From JAEUJM01 sp041908445 (GTDB lineage Bacteria > Actinomycetota > Acidimicrobiia > Acidimicrobiales > DATDAH01), in contig JAYRFK010000014.1 of the NCBI GenBank assembly GCA_041908445.1, positions 22,944-86,943 on the forward strand: a stretch of 64,000 nt of DNA. Direction: 5' to 3'. A program made the translations under genes and the position numbers. Shown here one piece after another: positions 51,159-59,355 of the stretch (positions within the stretch are counted from its first letter, which is position 1; each line of letters begins with the position of its first letter). Below the pieces are notes generated by a model. The model had not been told where the DNA came from. It did no database searches and saw only the letters and a list, made by a program, of their open reading frames with translations.

Positions 51159-52505
51159 ATGTCGCCCGAGGTCTCGCCCGACGACCTGATCCTGGTGAGC
51201 GTCGACGACCACTGCGTCGAGCCACCCCACCTCTTCCAGGCCCGCCTGCCCGCCAAGTGGGCCGACCGGGCGCCCCGGGTCGAGCACAAGGACGACGGCA
51301 CCGACGTCTGGCTCTTCGAGGGCCAGGAGATCCCCAACATCGGGCTGAACGCCGTGGCCGGCCGCCCGCCCGAGGAGTACGGCGTCGACCCGACGAGCTT
51401 CGCCGAGATCCGCGAGGGCACCTACGACATCCACAAGCGGGTCGAGGACATGAACGCCGGCGGCGTCCTGGGCTCGCTCAACTTCCCGTCGTTCCCGCAG
51501 TTCTGCGGGCAGGTCTTCACCAAGGCCGACGACCCCGAGCTCGGCCTCGCCGTGCTGCAGGCCTACAACGACTGGCACGTCGAGGAGTGGTGCGGCACCT
51601 ACCCGGGCCGGTTCATCCCGCTCGGCGTGCTGCCGTTCTGGGACCCCGAGCTCATGGCCGCCGAGGTCCGGCGCCTGGCGGCGATGGGCTGCCACGCCGT
51701 CACCTTCTCCGAGAACCCCGAGAAGCTCGGCCAGCCCAGCTTCCACAACCCCCACTGGGACCCGTTCTGGACGGCGTGCGCCGACGAGGGCACGGTGATC
51801 TGCCTGCACCTGGGCTCGTCGTCCGAGGTCACCATCACCTCGCTCGAGGCGCCCATCACCACCATGATCACGCTGCAGCCGGTCGGCCTGCTCAACGCCG
51901 CCGCCGACCTGATGTGGTCGCGGGTGCCCCGTGAGTTCCCGGTCACCATCGCCCTGTCCGAGGGCGGCATCGGCTGGGTGCCCTACCTGCTCGAGCGGGC
52001 CGACTACGTCTTCGAGCACCACCGCACCTGGACGGGGTCGGACTTCGGCGGCAAGCGCCCGAGCGACATCTTCCGGGAGCACTTCCTCGCCTGCTTCATC
52101 GACGACGCCGCCGGCATCGCGATGCGCGACCGCATCGGGGTCGAGAACATCTGCTGGGAGCACGACTACCCGCACAGCGACTCCACGTGGCCGACCGCGC
52201 CTGAGTCGCTGGCCAAGTCCCTCGGCGGCGTGCCCCGGGCCGAGGTCGACCTCATGACCCACGCCAACGCCTGCCGGGCCTTCCAGTTCGACCCCTTCGC
52301 CCACCGCCCCCGGGAGGCCTGCACCGCCGCCGCGCTGCGGGCCGAGGCCGCCCACGTCGACACCGCCCCCGTGGCCTCGGGCCGGCCGTTCGAGGCCCCC
52401 GCCGAGCCCGTCAGCCTGATGTCGCTGCTCGAGAAGGCCCAGAAGATCCTCGACGCCGCCAGCGGCTCGAAGCCCCCGACCGATTCGCCCCCCGATCAGC
52501 AGTAG
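51159..52505 (+). CDS. Amidohydrolase family (PF04909) protein, first of a pair
   Basis: 448 aa. SVDDHCVEPPHLF at the N-terminus is the metal-binding D-x-H start of the amidohydrolase_2 TIM barrel. CLHLGSSS and the late aspartate in ICWEHDYPHSDSTWP are the other conserved sites. Homologues include ACMSD-like decarboxylases and many uncharacterised actinobacterial hydrolases, and the exact reaction is not inferable. The last 70 residues (AAALRAEAAHVD onward) are an Ala/Pro-rich tail. Start ATG 51159, near-leaderless; 15 bases separate it from the next paralogue, which has its own AGGAAGAGG site. Confidence 0.85.
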   Translation: MSPEVSPDDLILVSVDDHCVEPPHLFQARLPAKWADRAPRVEHKDDGTDVWLFEGQEIPNIGLNAVAGRPPEEYGVDPTSFAEIREGTYDIHKRVEDMNAGGVLGSLNFPSFPQFCGQVFTKADDPELGLAVLQAYNDWHVEEWCGTYPGRFIPLGVLPFWDPELMAAEVRRLAAMGCHAVTFSENPEKLGQPSFHNPHWDPFWTACADEGTVICLHLGSSSEVTITSLEAPITTMITLQPVGLLNAAADLMWSRVPREFPVTIALSEGGIGWVPYLLERADYVFEHHRTWTGSDFGGKRPSDIFREHFLACFIDDAAGIAMRDRIGVENICWEHDYPHSDSTWPTAPESLAKSLGGVPRAEVDLMTHANACRAFQFDPFAHRPREACTAAALRAEAAHVDTAPVASGRPFEAPAEPVSLMSLLEKAQKILDAASGSKPPTDSPPDQQ

Positions 52506-52520
52506 GAAGAGGACACCGAC

Positions 52521-53708
52521 ATGGCTGACCTGCAGTTCATGGACGCCGACGGCCACATCATCGAGCCGCCGCACGACCTGCCGAAGTACGCCCCCAAGGG
52601 CTATGAGGACAAGGTGTTCCACGTCGAGACCGACGACGAGGGCAAGGACTGGGTCGTCGTGGGCGACCGCCGCATCGAGGCGGACGTGTTCGCCTTCGCC
52701 GCCGCGGGCGGCCTGCCCCCCGAGCAGCGCGAGGCCGCCCACCGGGGCGAGCTGCGCTACTCCGACATGCGCTCGGGCGGCTGGGACGCCCAGATGCGCA
52801 TGGCCGACATGTCCTCCGACGACATCGAGCTGTCGGTGCTGTACCCGACGTTCCTCCTGTCGTTCCAGAGCCAGCACCCGCTCGACGTCGTCGTGGCCCA
52901 GTGCCAGGCCTACAACGACTGGCTGACCGAGCACGTGCAGGACTCGAACGGCCGCCTCCACGGCGTCGCCGTCCTGCCCCACCGCGACCCCGAGGCCGCG
53001 GCCGCGGAGATCCGCCGCGTGGGCCGGCGCCCCGAGATCGTCGGCGTGCAGTGCCGGCCGAACCCGGCGGTGGACTGGAAGCCGTTCATGGACCCGGTCT
53101 ACGACCCGATCTGGCAGGCCGCCTCCGAGCTCGGCCTGCCCGTGGGCCTGCACCCGCTCATGTCCGCCGACCTGCCCGGCGCCGTCCAGGGCCTGCGCCT
53201 GCACCGGATGAAGACGTCGGAGATCCCCGTCCAGGAGGACGCGGACATCAACGTCGACAACATCTTCTTCAGCCAGATGATCGGCAACCCCGTCGACATG
53301 ATGGCGGCGATGACCTTCTTCCTCGCCGGCGGCGTGTGCCAGCGCTTCCCCGAGCTGAAGGTGGTGTTCCTCGAGACCAACGGCGGCTGGGTCGTGCCGT
53401 GGCTCGAGCGCATGGACCACCACTTCCACATGTACGGGTTCGACATCCCGTGGCTCGACCGGGACCCGTCGGAGTACTTCCGCCGCCAGTGCTGGATCTC
53501 CTTCGACGCCGACGAGTCGACCATCCCGTTCACGGCCACCTCGCCGTACGTGGGCGCCGACCGGATCGTGTGGGCCACCGACTACCCGCACCCCGACTCG
53601 AAGATCCCGGGCATCACCAAGGAGCTGGCAGAGACCATCGCCCCGCTGCCCGAGGACCAGCAGCAGCTCATCGCCGGCGCCAACTGCCGGGCCCTCTACG
53701 GCATCTGA
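52521..53708 (+). CDS. Amidohydrolase family (PF04909) protein, second of a pair
   Basis: 395 aa. MDADGHIIEPPHDLPKY is the metal-binding start; GLHPLMSADLPGAV, FLETNGGWVVPWLERMDHH and IVWATDYPHPDSKIPG are the conserved later sites. It is the same family as the gene before it but not a close copy, so the pair may act on related substrates in one pathway with the divergent Rieske oxygenase. ATG preceded by AGGAAGAGG (about 8 bases). The following acetyltransferase gene begins only 4 bases after its stop. Confidence 0.86.
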   Translation: MADLQFMDADGHIIEPPHDLPKYAPKGYEDKVFHVETDDEGKDWVVVGDRRIEADVFAFAAAGGLPPEQREAAHRGELRYSDMRSGGWDAQMRMADMSSDDIELSVLYPTFLLSFQSQHPLDVVVAQCQAYNDWLTEHVQDSNGRLHGVAVLPHRDPEAAAAEIRRVGRRPEIVGVQCRPNPAVDWKPFMDPVYDPIWQAASELGLPVGLHPLMSADLPGAVQGLRLHRMKTSEIPVQEDADINVDNIFFSQMIGNPVDMMAAMTFFLAGGVCQRFPELKVVFLETNGGWVVPWLERMDHHFHMYGFDIPWLDRDPSEYFRRQCWISFDADESTIPFTATSPYVGADRIVWATDYPHPDSKIPGITKELAETIAPLPEDQQQLIAGANCRALYGI

Positions 53709-53712
53709 GCCG

Positions 53713-54375
53713 GTGGCCCCGCCGCGGGCCCTCGTCATCGTCGGCGCGGGCGGTCAGGGCCGCGAGGCCCTCGACACGGTCGAGGCCCTGAACGCGGCCG
53801 CCCCCGCGCCGGTGTGGCGGTTCCTCGGCTTCCTGGCCGACGACGACCGCACCGCCGGCCTGCTGGCGGCGCGCGGCGCCGCGGTGATCGGCCCGGTGGC
53901 CCGCCTCGGCGACGGCGGGCTCGACCCCGAGGTCGAGGTGGTGGTCGCCATCGGCGACCCGGGCGTCCGGCGGCGCGTGGCCGACGAGGCCGCCGCCGCG
54001 GGCCGGCGGGCCGCCACCCTCGTGCACCCCTCGGCGCAGGTGGGCTCGCAGGTCGTGCTCGGGGAGGGCGCCTACGTGGGCCCCGGGGCCGTGCTCACCA
54101 CCAACGTGGCGGTGGGCCGCCACGCCATCGTGAACGTGACCGCCACCCTCAGCCACGACGTGGTGGTCGGCGACTTCGCCACCGTCGGCCCCGGCAGCCA
54201 CCTGGCCGGCAACGTGCACGTCGGCGCCGGCGCCGACCTGGGCATCGGTGTGGTCGCCCGCCCGGGCTCGTCCATCGGGGCGGGCACGGTCGTGGGGGCC
54301 GGTGCGGTGGTGGTCGGCGAGCTGCCGCCGGGCGTGGTCGCCTACGGCGTGCCCGCCCGCCCGGTCCCGGCCTGA
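53713..54375 (+). CDS. NeuD/PglD-like sugar O/N-acyltransferase
   Basis: 220 aa. The N-terminal Rossmann-like domain (ALVIVGAGGQGREALDTVEA) binds the UDP-sugar. The C-terminal left-handed beta-helix shows hexapeptide repeats (VGSQVVLGEGAYVGPGAVL, VGAGADLGIGVV) with the catalytic His in LSHDVVVGDF, and ends YGVPARPVPA. This is the NeuD/PglD family, which acetylates UDP-4-amino sugars or sialic acids. With the CapD-like dehydratase and DegT aminotransferase it would complete UDP-N,N'-diacetylbacillosamine synthesis. The GTG start lies 4 bases after the amidohydrolase, so it is probably on that transcript, despite the functional mismatch. Confidence 0.87.
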   Translation: MAPPRALVIVGAGGQGREALDTVEALNAAAPAPVWRFLGFLADDDRTAGLLAARGAAVIGPVARLGDGGLDPEVEVVVAIGDPGVRRRVADEAAAAGRRAATLVHPSAQVGSQVVLGEGAYVGPGAVLTTNVAVGRHAIVNVTATLSHDVVVGDFATVGPGSHLAGNVHVGAGADLGIGVVARPGSSIGAGTVVGAGAVVVGELPPGVVAYGVPARPVPA

Positions 54376-54421
54376 GCACGCGGCCACCACCCGGCCTGGC
54401 GGCCGCGGGCGGGGCCTCTGC

Positions 54422-54427
54422 CAGAAT
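54422..54427 (+). promoter_or_regulatory. Candidate -10 box (CAGAAT) of the epimerase-GT operon
   Basis: CAGAAT ends 7 bases before ATG 54435, the same distance as the TANNNT boxes elsewhere; it differs at the first base. Confidence 0.35.
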
Positions 54428-54434
54428 GGCGGCC

Positions 54435-55391
54435 ATGCAGGCCCTGGTCACCGGCGCGGCCGGGTTCATCGGCTCGACCCTCGTCGACCACCTGCTGGCC
54501 GAGGGCCACGCCGTGCGGGGCGTCGACTGCTTCGTGCCCTTCTACGCCGAGGCCGACAAGCGGGCGAACCTGACCGGTGCCCTCGCCACGCCGGCGTTCG
54601 AGCTGGTCGAAGCCGACCTGCGCGACGCCGACCTGTCGGCCCTGCTCGACGGCGTCGACGTGGTGTTCCACCTCGCCGCCCAGGCCGGCGTGCGGACCTC
54701 CTGGGCCGAGGGGTTCGAGGACTACGTCTCGCTGAACGTGCTCGCCACCCAGCGCCTCCTGGAGGCGTGCCGGGGTCGGGCGATCGACCGTCTGGTCTAC
54801 GCCTCGAGCTCGTCGATCTACGGCCAGGCCGCCCGGTACCCGACCGACGAGGGCGACCTCCCCGCCCCGCACAGCCCCTACGGCGTCACCAAGCTCGCCG
54901 GCGAGCACCTCTGCTCGCTCTACGGCGCGAACCACGGCGTGCCCACGGTGTCGCTGCGCTACTTCACGGTCTACGGGCCCCGCCAGCGTCCCGACATGGC
55001 CCTGCACCGCCTGATCGAGCACGGCCTGGCCGGCACCACGTTCCCGCTCTACGGCGACGGGCGCCAGCAGCGAGAGTTCACCTTCGTCGGCGACGTGGTG
55101 CGGGCGACGGCGGCGGCCGCGACCGCCGACGTGGCGCCCGGCACCGTGGTGAACGTGGCCGGCGGCTCGGAGACGCTGCTCAGCGAGCTCATCGACCTCG
55201 TGGGCGAGACCCTCGGGCGCCCGGTGGCCCTCGACCGCCGGCCGGTCGCGGCCGGCGACGTGGCCCGCACCGGCGGCTCGACCGAGCGGGCCCGCACCCT
55301 GCTCGGGTGGTCGCCCCAGGTGCCCCTCCGCGAGGGCGTCGAGGCCCAGGTCGCCTGGCACCGGGCGCGGGCCGGCGCCGCCACCCCGTGA
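54435..55391 (+). CDS. NAD-dependent epimerase/dehydratase (extended SDR)
   Basis: 318 aa. VTGAAGFIGSTLVDHLL binds NAD; FHLAAQAGVRTSW, YASSSSIYG and the Y-x3-K of SPYGVTKLAGEH form the active site; RYFTVYGPRQRPDMA resembles UDP-glucuronate/UDP-glucose 4-epimerases. It should interconvert NDP-hexoses for the glycan. ATG 54435 (MQALVTG) is chosen over ATG 54426 because the latter lies inside the putative -10 region. The TGA overlaps the next start as GTGA. Confidence 0.88.
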   Translation: MQALVTGAAGFIGSTLVDHLLAEGHAVRGVDCFVPFYAEADKRANLTGALATPAFELVEADLRDADLSALLDGVDVVFHLAAQAGVRTSWAEGFEDYVSLNVLATQRLLEACRGRAIDRLVYASSSSIYGQAARYPTDEGDLPAPHSPYGVTKLAGEHLCSLYGANHGVPTVSLRYFTVYGPRQRPDMALHRLIEHGLAGTTFPLYGDGRQQREFTFVGDVVRATAAAATADVAPGTVVNVAGGSETLLSELIDLVGETLGRPVALDRRPVAAGDVARTGGSTERARTLLGWSPQVPLREGVEAQVAWHRARAGAATP

Positions 55392-56344
55392 GGGTCGTCG
55401 TCACCGGCGGTGCCGGGTTCATCGGCGCCAACCTGGTCCGCCGCCTGCTCCACGAGGGCCACGAGGTCGTGGTGGTCGACGACCTGTCCACCGGCCGCCT
55501 CGCCAACCTCGACGGCGTCGTCGACCGGGTCGAGGTGCACGAGGCCTCCGTGCTCGACGGCGCCCGCCTCGACGCCGCGCTCGCCGGCGCCGGCGCGGTG
55601 GTCCACCTGGCCGCCCGCCCCTCGGTGCCCCGCTCGATCGACGACCCGATGGCGACCCACGTGGCCAACGTGGAGGGCACCCTGGCCGTGCTCGAGGCCG
55701 TGCGCCGGGCCGGTGCCGGTGCCGACGCGCCCTACGTGGTCGTGGCGTCGTCGTCCTCGGTCTACGGCGCCAACCCCACCCTGCCCAAGCGCGAGGACCT
55801 CGTCGCCCGCCCCGTCAGCCCGTACGCGGCGTCGAAGCTGGCGGCGGAGAGCTACGCCCTCGCCTACGGGCACAGCTACGGCCTCGACGTGCTGGTCCTG
55901 CGCTTCTTCAACGTGTTCGGCCCGCTCCAGCCCGCCGGCCACGCCTACGCGGCGGTGGTGCCCGCCTTCGTGGATGCGGCGCTGGCCGGCCGCCCCGTGA
56001 CCATCCACGGCGACGGCACCCAGACCCGGGACTTCACCTACGTGGACACGGTCACCGCCGTGCTCGCCGACGCCGTGGCCCGCCGGGTGGCGGACCCCGA
56101 GCCGGTGAACCTCGCCTTCGGCACCCGCACCGACCTGCTCACGGTGCTCGAGCGCCTGGAGGCGCTCCTCGGCCACCCCGTGACCCGCGAGCACGTGGCC
56201 ACCCGCCCCGGCGACGTGCCCCATTCGGTCGCGGACGGGGCGCGCCTGCGGGCACTGTTCCCCGACGTGGTGCCCGTCGAGCTCGACGCCGGGCTGGCCG
56301 CCACCGTCGAGTGGTTCCGCACGGGCGTCCTCCCGAACCCGTGA
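55388..56344 (+). CDS. NAD-dependent epimerase/dehydratase (extended SDR), second copy
   Basis: 318 aa. VTGGAGFIGANLVRRLL, VHLAARPSVPRSI, ASSSSVYG, SPYAASKLAAES (Y-x3-K) and RFFNVFGPLQPA match GalE/WbpP-type UDP-sugar 4-epimerases. It has exactly the same length as the preceding gene but only superfamily-level similarity, so the two likely act on different sugars (for instance GlcNAc and GlcA series). GTG start overlaps upstream; GTGA overlap with the GT downstream. Confidence 0.88.
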   Translation: MRVVVTGGAGFIGANLVRRLLHEGHEVVVVDDLSTGRLANLDGVVDRVEVHEASVLDGARLDAALAGAGAVVHLAARPSVPRSIDDPMATHVANVEGTLAVLEAVRRAGAGADAPYVVVASSSSVYGANPTLPKREDLVARPVSPYAASKLAAESYALAYGHSYGLDVLVLRFFNVFGPLQPAGHAYAAVVPAFVDAALAGRPVTIHGDGTQTRDFTYVDTVTAVLADAVARRVADPEPVNLAFGTRTDLLTVLERLEALLGHPVTREHVATRPGDVPHSVADGARLRALFPDVVPVELDAGLAATVEWFRTGVLPNP

Positions 56345-57462
56345 CCGAGCTCGCCGAGGTGCCGGGCGACCTGCGGGTCGTGGTCGACGCCACCGCCATC
56401 CGGCTCGGCGGCGGCCTGTCCTACGTCACCCGCCAGCTCCGCGGCGTCGAGCGGGTCGCGCCGGACCTCGACGTCCGGGTGGTGTCGGCGCCCTGGAACG
56501 ACGCCGCCCTGAAAGCGGCGCTGTCGCTGCCGGTCGAACCCTCCGGGGTGCGCAGCAGCCGCGGCCGCCTCGTGTACGAGCAGGTGGGCCTGGTCCGGCG
56601 GGTCGGCGCCGACGCGGTCCTGCACTGCCCGGGCAACCTCGCCCCGATCCTGCCGGGGCGGCGCCCGGCCACGGTGGTGACCATCCAGAACCCGAACCTG
56701 TTCGGCGTGGGCCGGGACCTGCCCCACAACAAGGCGTGGTACCGGCGCCTCCGGGTCTACGGGGCCCGCCGCTCGGTGCAGGTGTCGACCCGGGTGGTGG
56801 CGGTGTCCGAGGCGATGATGGCCCAGGTCCGTGCCGACGTCCCCGACCTCGGCGACCGGGGCGTCGTGGTGCAGTCCGGTCGCCCGGAGTGGGTCGATGA
56901 GGAGGTGCGCCCCGATGGCCTCGCGGTCGCAGGCCTCGACTACCTGCTGTCCCTCGCCAACGACGCGCCCCACAAGCGCCTCGACGACCTCGTGCTCGCC
57001 TGGGTCGACGCCTTCGCCGACGACCCGGACGCGCCGGCGCTGGTCTTCGTGGGCGGCCTGGCCGAGGCCCGGCGGGAGCAGCAGCGGGCGCTGGTACCGG
57101 CGTCGCTGCGGGACCGCCTCGTGTACACCGGCCAGGTCGCCGGCCCCGCCGAGCTGCGCTGGCTCGTGGCCCACGCCCTCGCCATGGTCGCCACCTCGGC
57201 CCTCGAGGCCCACCCGCACACGCCGGCCGAAGCGGGAGCACTCGGCTGCCCGCTCGTCCTCTCCGACATCCCGCCCCACCGCGAGACCGCCACCGACCAC
57301 CCCTACGCCTACGTGCCCGTCGGTGACGTGCCCGCCCTGGCGGTGGCGCTGCAGGGCGTCGTCGCCGACGGCGACCGCACCCCCTGGGAGTGGCCGATCT
57401 CGTGGGACGACCACGCCCGCCAGCTCATCGGCGTCTGGGCCTCCGCCGCACCCACCCGCTGA
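56341..57462 (+). CDS. GT4-like glycosyltransferase
   Basis: 373 aa. VVDATAIRLGGGLSYVTRQL is the N-terminal glycine loop of mannosyltransferase-like GT4 enzymes. Then IQNPNLFGVG, VVAVSEAMM, LLSLANDAPHKRLDDLV (donor-phosphate lysine) and ALEAHPHTPAEAGALGCPLV, with acids at the E-x7-E position. Soluble GT-B fold. The GTG start overlaps the epimerase stop, so this three-gene unit probably supplies and transfers one sugar. It ends 94 bases before a convergent operon, with an inverted repeat between. Confidence 0.85.
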   Translation: MTELAEVPGDLRVVVDATAIRLGGGLSYVTRQLRGVERVAPDLDVRVVSAPWNDAALKAALSLPVEPSGVRSSRGRLVYEQVGLVRRVGADAVLHCPGNLAPILPGRRPATVVTIQNPNLFGVGRDLPHNKAWYRRLRVYGARRSVQVSTRVVAVSEAMMAQVRADVPDLGDRGVVVQSGRPEWVDEEVRPDGLAVAGLDYLLSLANDAPHKRLDDLVLAWVDAFADDPDAPALVFVGGLAEARREQQRALVPASLRDRLVYTGQVAGPAELRWLVAHALAMVATSALEAHPHTPAEAGALGCPLVLSDIPPHRETATDHPYAYVPVGDVPALAVALQGVVADGDRTPWEWPISWDDHARQLIGVWASAAPTR

Positions 57463-57497
57463 GCGCTGGTCCCCGCCTCCCGCCGTCCTCCTGAGGT

Positions 57498-57542
57498 TCT
57501 GGCGTCACTGACGCCCGCCTGGCGGGCGCCGTTGACGCCAGA
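57498..57542. terminator. Nested inverted repeats between convergent operons
   Basis: TCTGGCGTCA (57498-57507) pairs perfectly with TGACGCCAGA (57533-57542). Inside, CGCCCGC (57512-57518) pairs with GCGGGCG (57522-57528). GGCGTCA (57501-57507) can instead pair with TGACGCC at 57509-57515, so two folds compete. The position between genes ending towards each other suggests a bidirectional terminator; no T-run follows on either side. Confidence 0.65.
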
Positions 57543-57556
57543 TCCGGGGGGTGGGA

Positions 57557-58147
57557 TCAGCCGAGGAACTCGTCGCGGGTGGCGCGGCCCTCCTGGCTGA
57601 CGCCCTTGCCGCTGAACACCGCGCTGACCGTGCGGGCGAGGATCGACAGGTCGAGGCGGAGCGAGCGGTGGTCGACGTACCAGACGTCGAGGCGGAACTG
57701 CTCGTCCCAGGACAGGTCGTTGCGGCCCTCGACCTGGGCGAGGCCGGTGACGCCGGGCTTCACCTCGTGGCGCCGGCGCTGCTCGGGGGAGTAGCGGTCG
57801 AGGTAGGCCATCAGGAGGGGCCGGGGGCCGACCAGGCTCATGTCGCCCCGCAGCACGTTCCAGAGGGTGGGGAGCTCGTCGAGGCTCGTGCGCCGCAGCC
57901 AGCGGCCGAGGCCGGTGAGGCGGACGGCGTCGGTGGCCAGGGCGTCCTCACCCGGTCGGGGGTCGCGCATGGTGCGGAACTTGAGGAGGGTGAAGGGCAC
58001 CTCGTCACGGCCGGGCCGCTCCTGGCGGAACAGCACCGGCGCCCCCATGGTCACGCGGATGGCCACCGCCAGCACGGCCAGGGGGATCGCGGCGACGGCC
58101 AGCACGACCGCGCTCACCACCACGTCGATGGTTCGCTTGAGGATCAC
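57557..58147 (-). CDS. Initiating phosphoglycosyltransferase (PglC/WcaJ catalytic type)
   Basis: 196 aa. One N-terminal re-entrant hydrophobic segment (about 8-30) follows LKRTIDVV. The conserved string VLFRQERPG, PFTLLKFRTM, the catalytic D90-E91 in TSLDELP, LRGDMSLVGPRP and KPGVTGLAQV define the bacterial sugar transferase family. At this short length it is a monotopic PglC-type enzyme, without the extra helices of WcaJ. It transfers a phospho-sugar (for PglC, phospho-diNAc-bacillosamine) to undecaprenyl or decaprenyl phosphate, starting glycan assembly on the inner membrane face. ATG overlaps the upstream GT4 stop. Confidence 0.93.
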   Translation of the reverse strand: MILKRTIDVVVSAVVLAVAAIPLAVLAVAIRVTMGAPVLFRQERPGRDEVPFTLLKFRTMRDPRPGEDALATDAVRLTGLGRWLRRTSLDELPTLWNVLRGDMSLVGPRPLLMAYLDRYSPEQRRRHEVKPGVTGLAQVEGRNDLSWDEQFRLDVWYVDHRSLRLDLSILARTVSAVFSGKGVSQEGRATRDEFLG

Positions 58148-59355
58148 GCGTCCACCCCCGCCGAGCGCAGGGCGACCAGCAGGCGCTCGACCCGCGGCGC
58201 GATGGCGTACTCCCGCTCGATCAGCACCCGGCCCCGCGCGCCCATGGCCGCGCGCTCCTCCGGGCCGGCGGCGACGAGGGCGCGGACGCCATCGGCGATC
58301 GCATCGGGCGCCACCGCCACGCCGGCGCCGGCATCGGTGACGAGGCGGCCCACGTCGCCGGGGTTGTTGGTGAGGCAGGGGCGCCCGGCGGCGAGGTAGT
58401 CGAACACCTTGTTGGGGCTGACGCCGTAGGTGAACAGGCCGACGTCGGCGAGGACGTGCAGGCCGATGTCGGCGGCGCCCAGCACCTCGGGCATCTGGTC
58501 CTTGGGGCGGGCGGCGCCGAAGTGGACGTTGGCCAGCCCCTCCCGCTCGGCCCGCTCGACGAGGGCGGCCTTGCTCGGCCCGTCGCCGACGAGCACGAAG
58601 CGCACCTCGGGGTGTTCATCGGCGAGCGCGGCAGCCGCGTCGAGGGCGAGGTCGAGCCCGTTGGCGGGGCCGTGGGCGCCGGCGTAGAGGACGGCGAGGT
58701 CGTCGGGGCCGAGGCCCAGGGCGGCTCGGGCGCCGGCGCGGTCGGCCGGCGGCAGGACGAGGTCGGCTCCGTTGGGCACCACGTGGAGACGGGCCGGGTC
58801 GAGGCCCCGCTCGACCAGGGCGCGGCCGACGCCCGGGGCCAGCACGACCACGGCGTCGGCCCGGGCCAGCGAGAAGGCGGCGAGGCCCGCGAGGACCCGG
58901 TAGAGGAGGGAGTCGGGCCGCATCCCGCCCATCTCGGCGAGCACCTCGGGCCACAGGTCACGGACCTCGAGCACGAACGGGACACGGCGCACCCGGGCGA
59001 CCAGCCACGCCGCGATCGGGGCGAGCAGGTGGGGGGTCGAGCCCACCACGACCGTCGGGCGCTTCGTGAGCAGGCCCACGACGGTGGCGGTCACCGCGTA
59101 GGACGCCCAGTTGAGGACCCGGGCGGCGCCGTTGCCGGCGTAGGGCAGGGTGGGGACGGTGCGGTACGCGGTGTGGCCGTTCGGCCGGTACGAGTGCTGC
59201 GCCTGGCGGGTGAGGTAGTTGCGGTCGGCGGCCACGATCTCGCACGACCACCCCGGCAGCGACCCGTAGAGCTCGATGTGGCGGGTGCCCCCGGGCTGGC
59301 CCTCCGGCGAGGCGAAGTGGTTGAAGACCAGGACCCGCGGCCCGGCGGCGCTCAT
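58144..59355 (-). CDS. GT4 family glycosyltransferase (WbuB-like)
   Basis: 403 aa. VLVFNHFASPEGQPGGTRHIELY at the N-terminus and VLEVRDLWPEVLAEMGGM are typical of WbuB/PglA-like GT4 enzymes that add the second sugar after the initiating transferase. VVPNGADLVLPP, YAGAHGPANGLDLALDA and GVSPNKVFDYLAAGRP form the donor site. The order PglC-type transferase next to this enzyme is common in O-glycan loci. Start ATG 59355 overlaps the heparinase-fold gene stop (ATGA); the longer frame is low-complexity. Confidence 0.88.
   Translation of the reverse strand: MSAAGPRVLVFNHFASPEGQPGGTRHIELYGSLPGWSCEIVAADRNYLTRQAQHSYRPNGHTAYRTVPTLPYAGNGAARVLNWASYAVTATVVGLLTKRPTVVVGSTPHLLAPIAAWLVARVRRVPFVLEVRDLWPEVLAEMGGMRPDSLLYRVLAGLAAFSLARADAVVVLAPGVGRALVERGLDPARLHVVPNGADLVLPPADRAGARAALGLGPDDLAVLYAGAHGPANGLDLALDAAAALADEHPEVRFVLVGDGPSKAALVERAEREGLANVHFGAARPKDQMPEVLGAADIGLHVLADVGLFTYGVSPNKVFDYLAAGRPCLTNNPGDVGRLVTDAGAGVAVAPDAIADGVRALVAAGPEERAAMGARGRVLIEREYAIAPRVERLLVALRSAGVDA

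Noticed and set aside
54435..56344. The two equal-length (957-base) SDR genes as a recent tandem duplication
   Set aside because: Only superfamily motifs match; the surrounding sequence differs widely, so equal length is probably coincidence.
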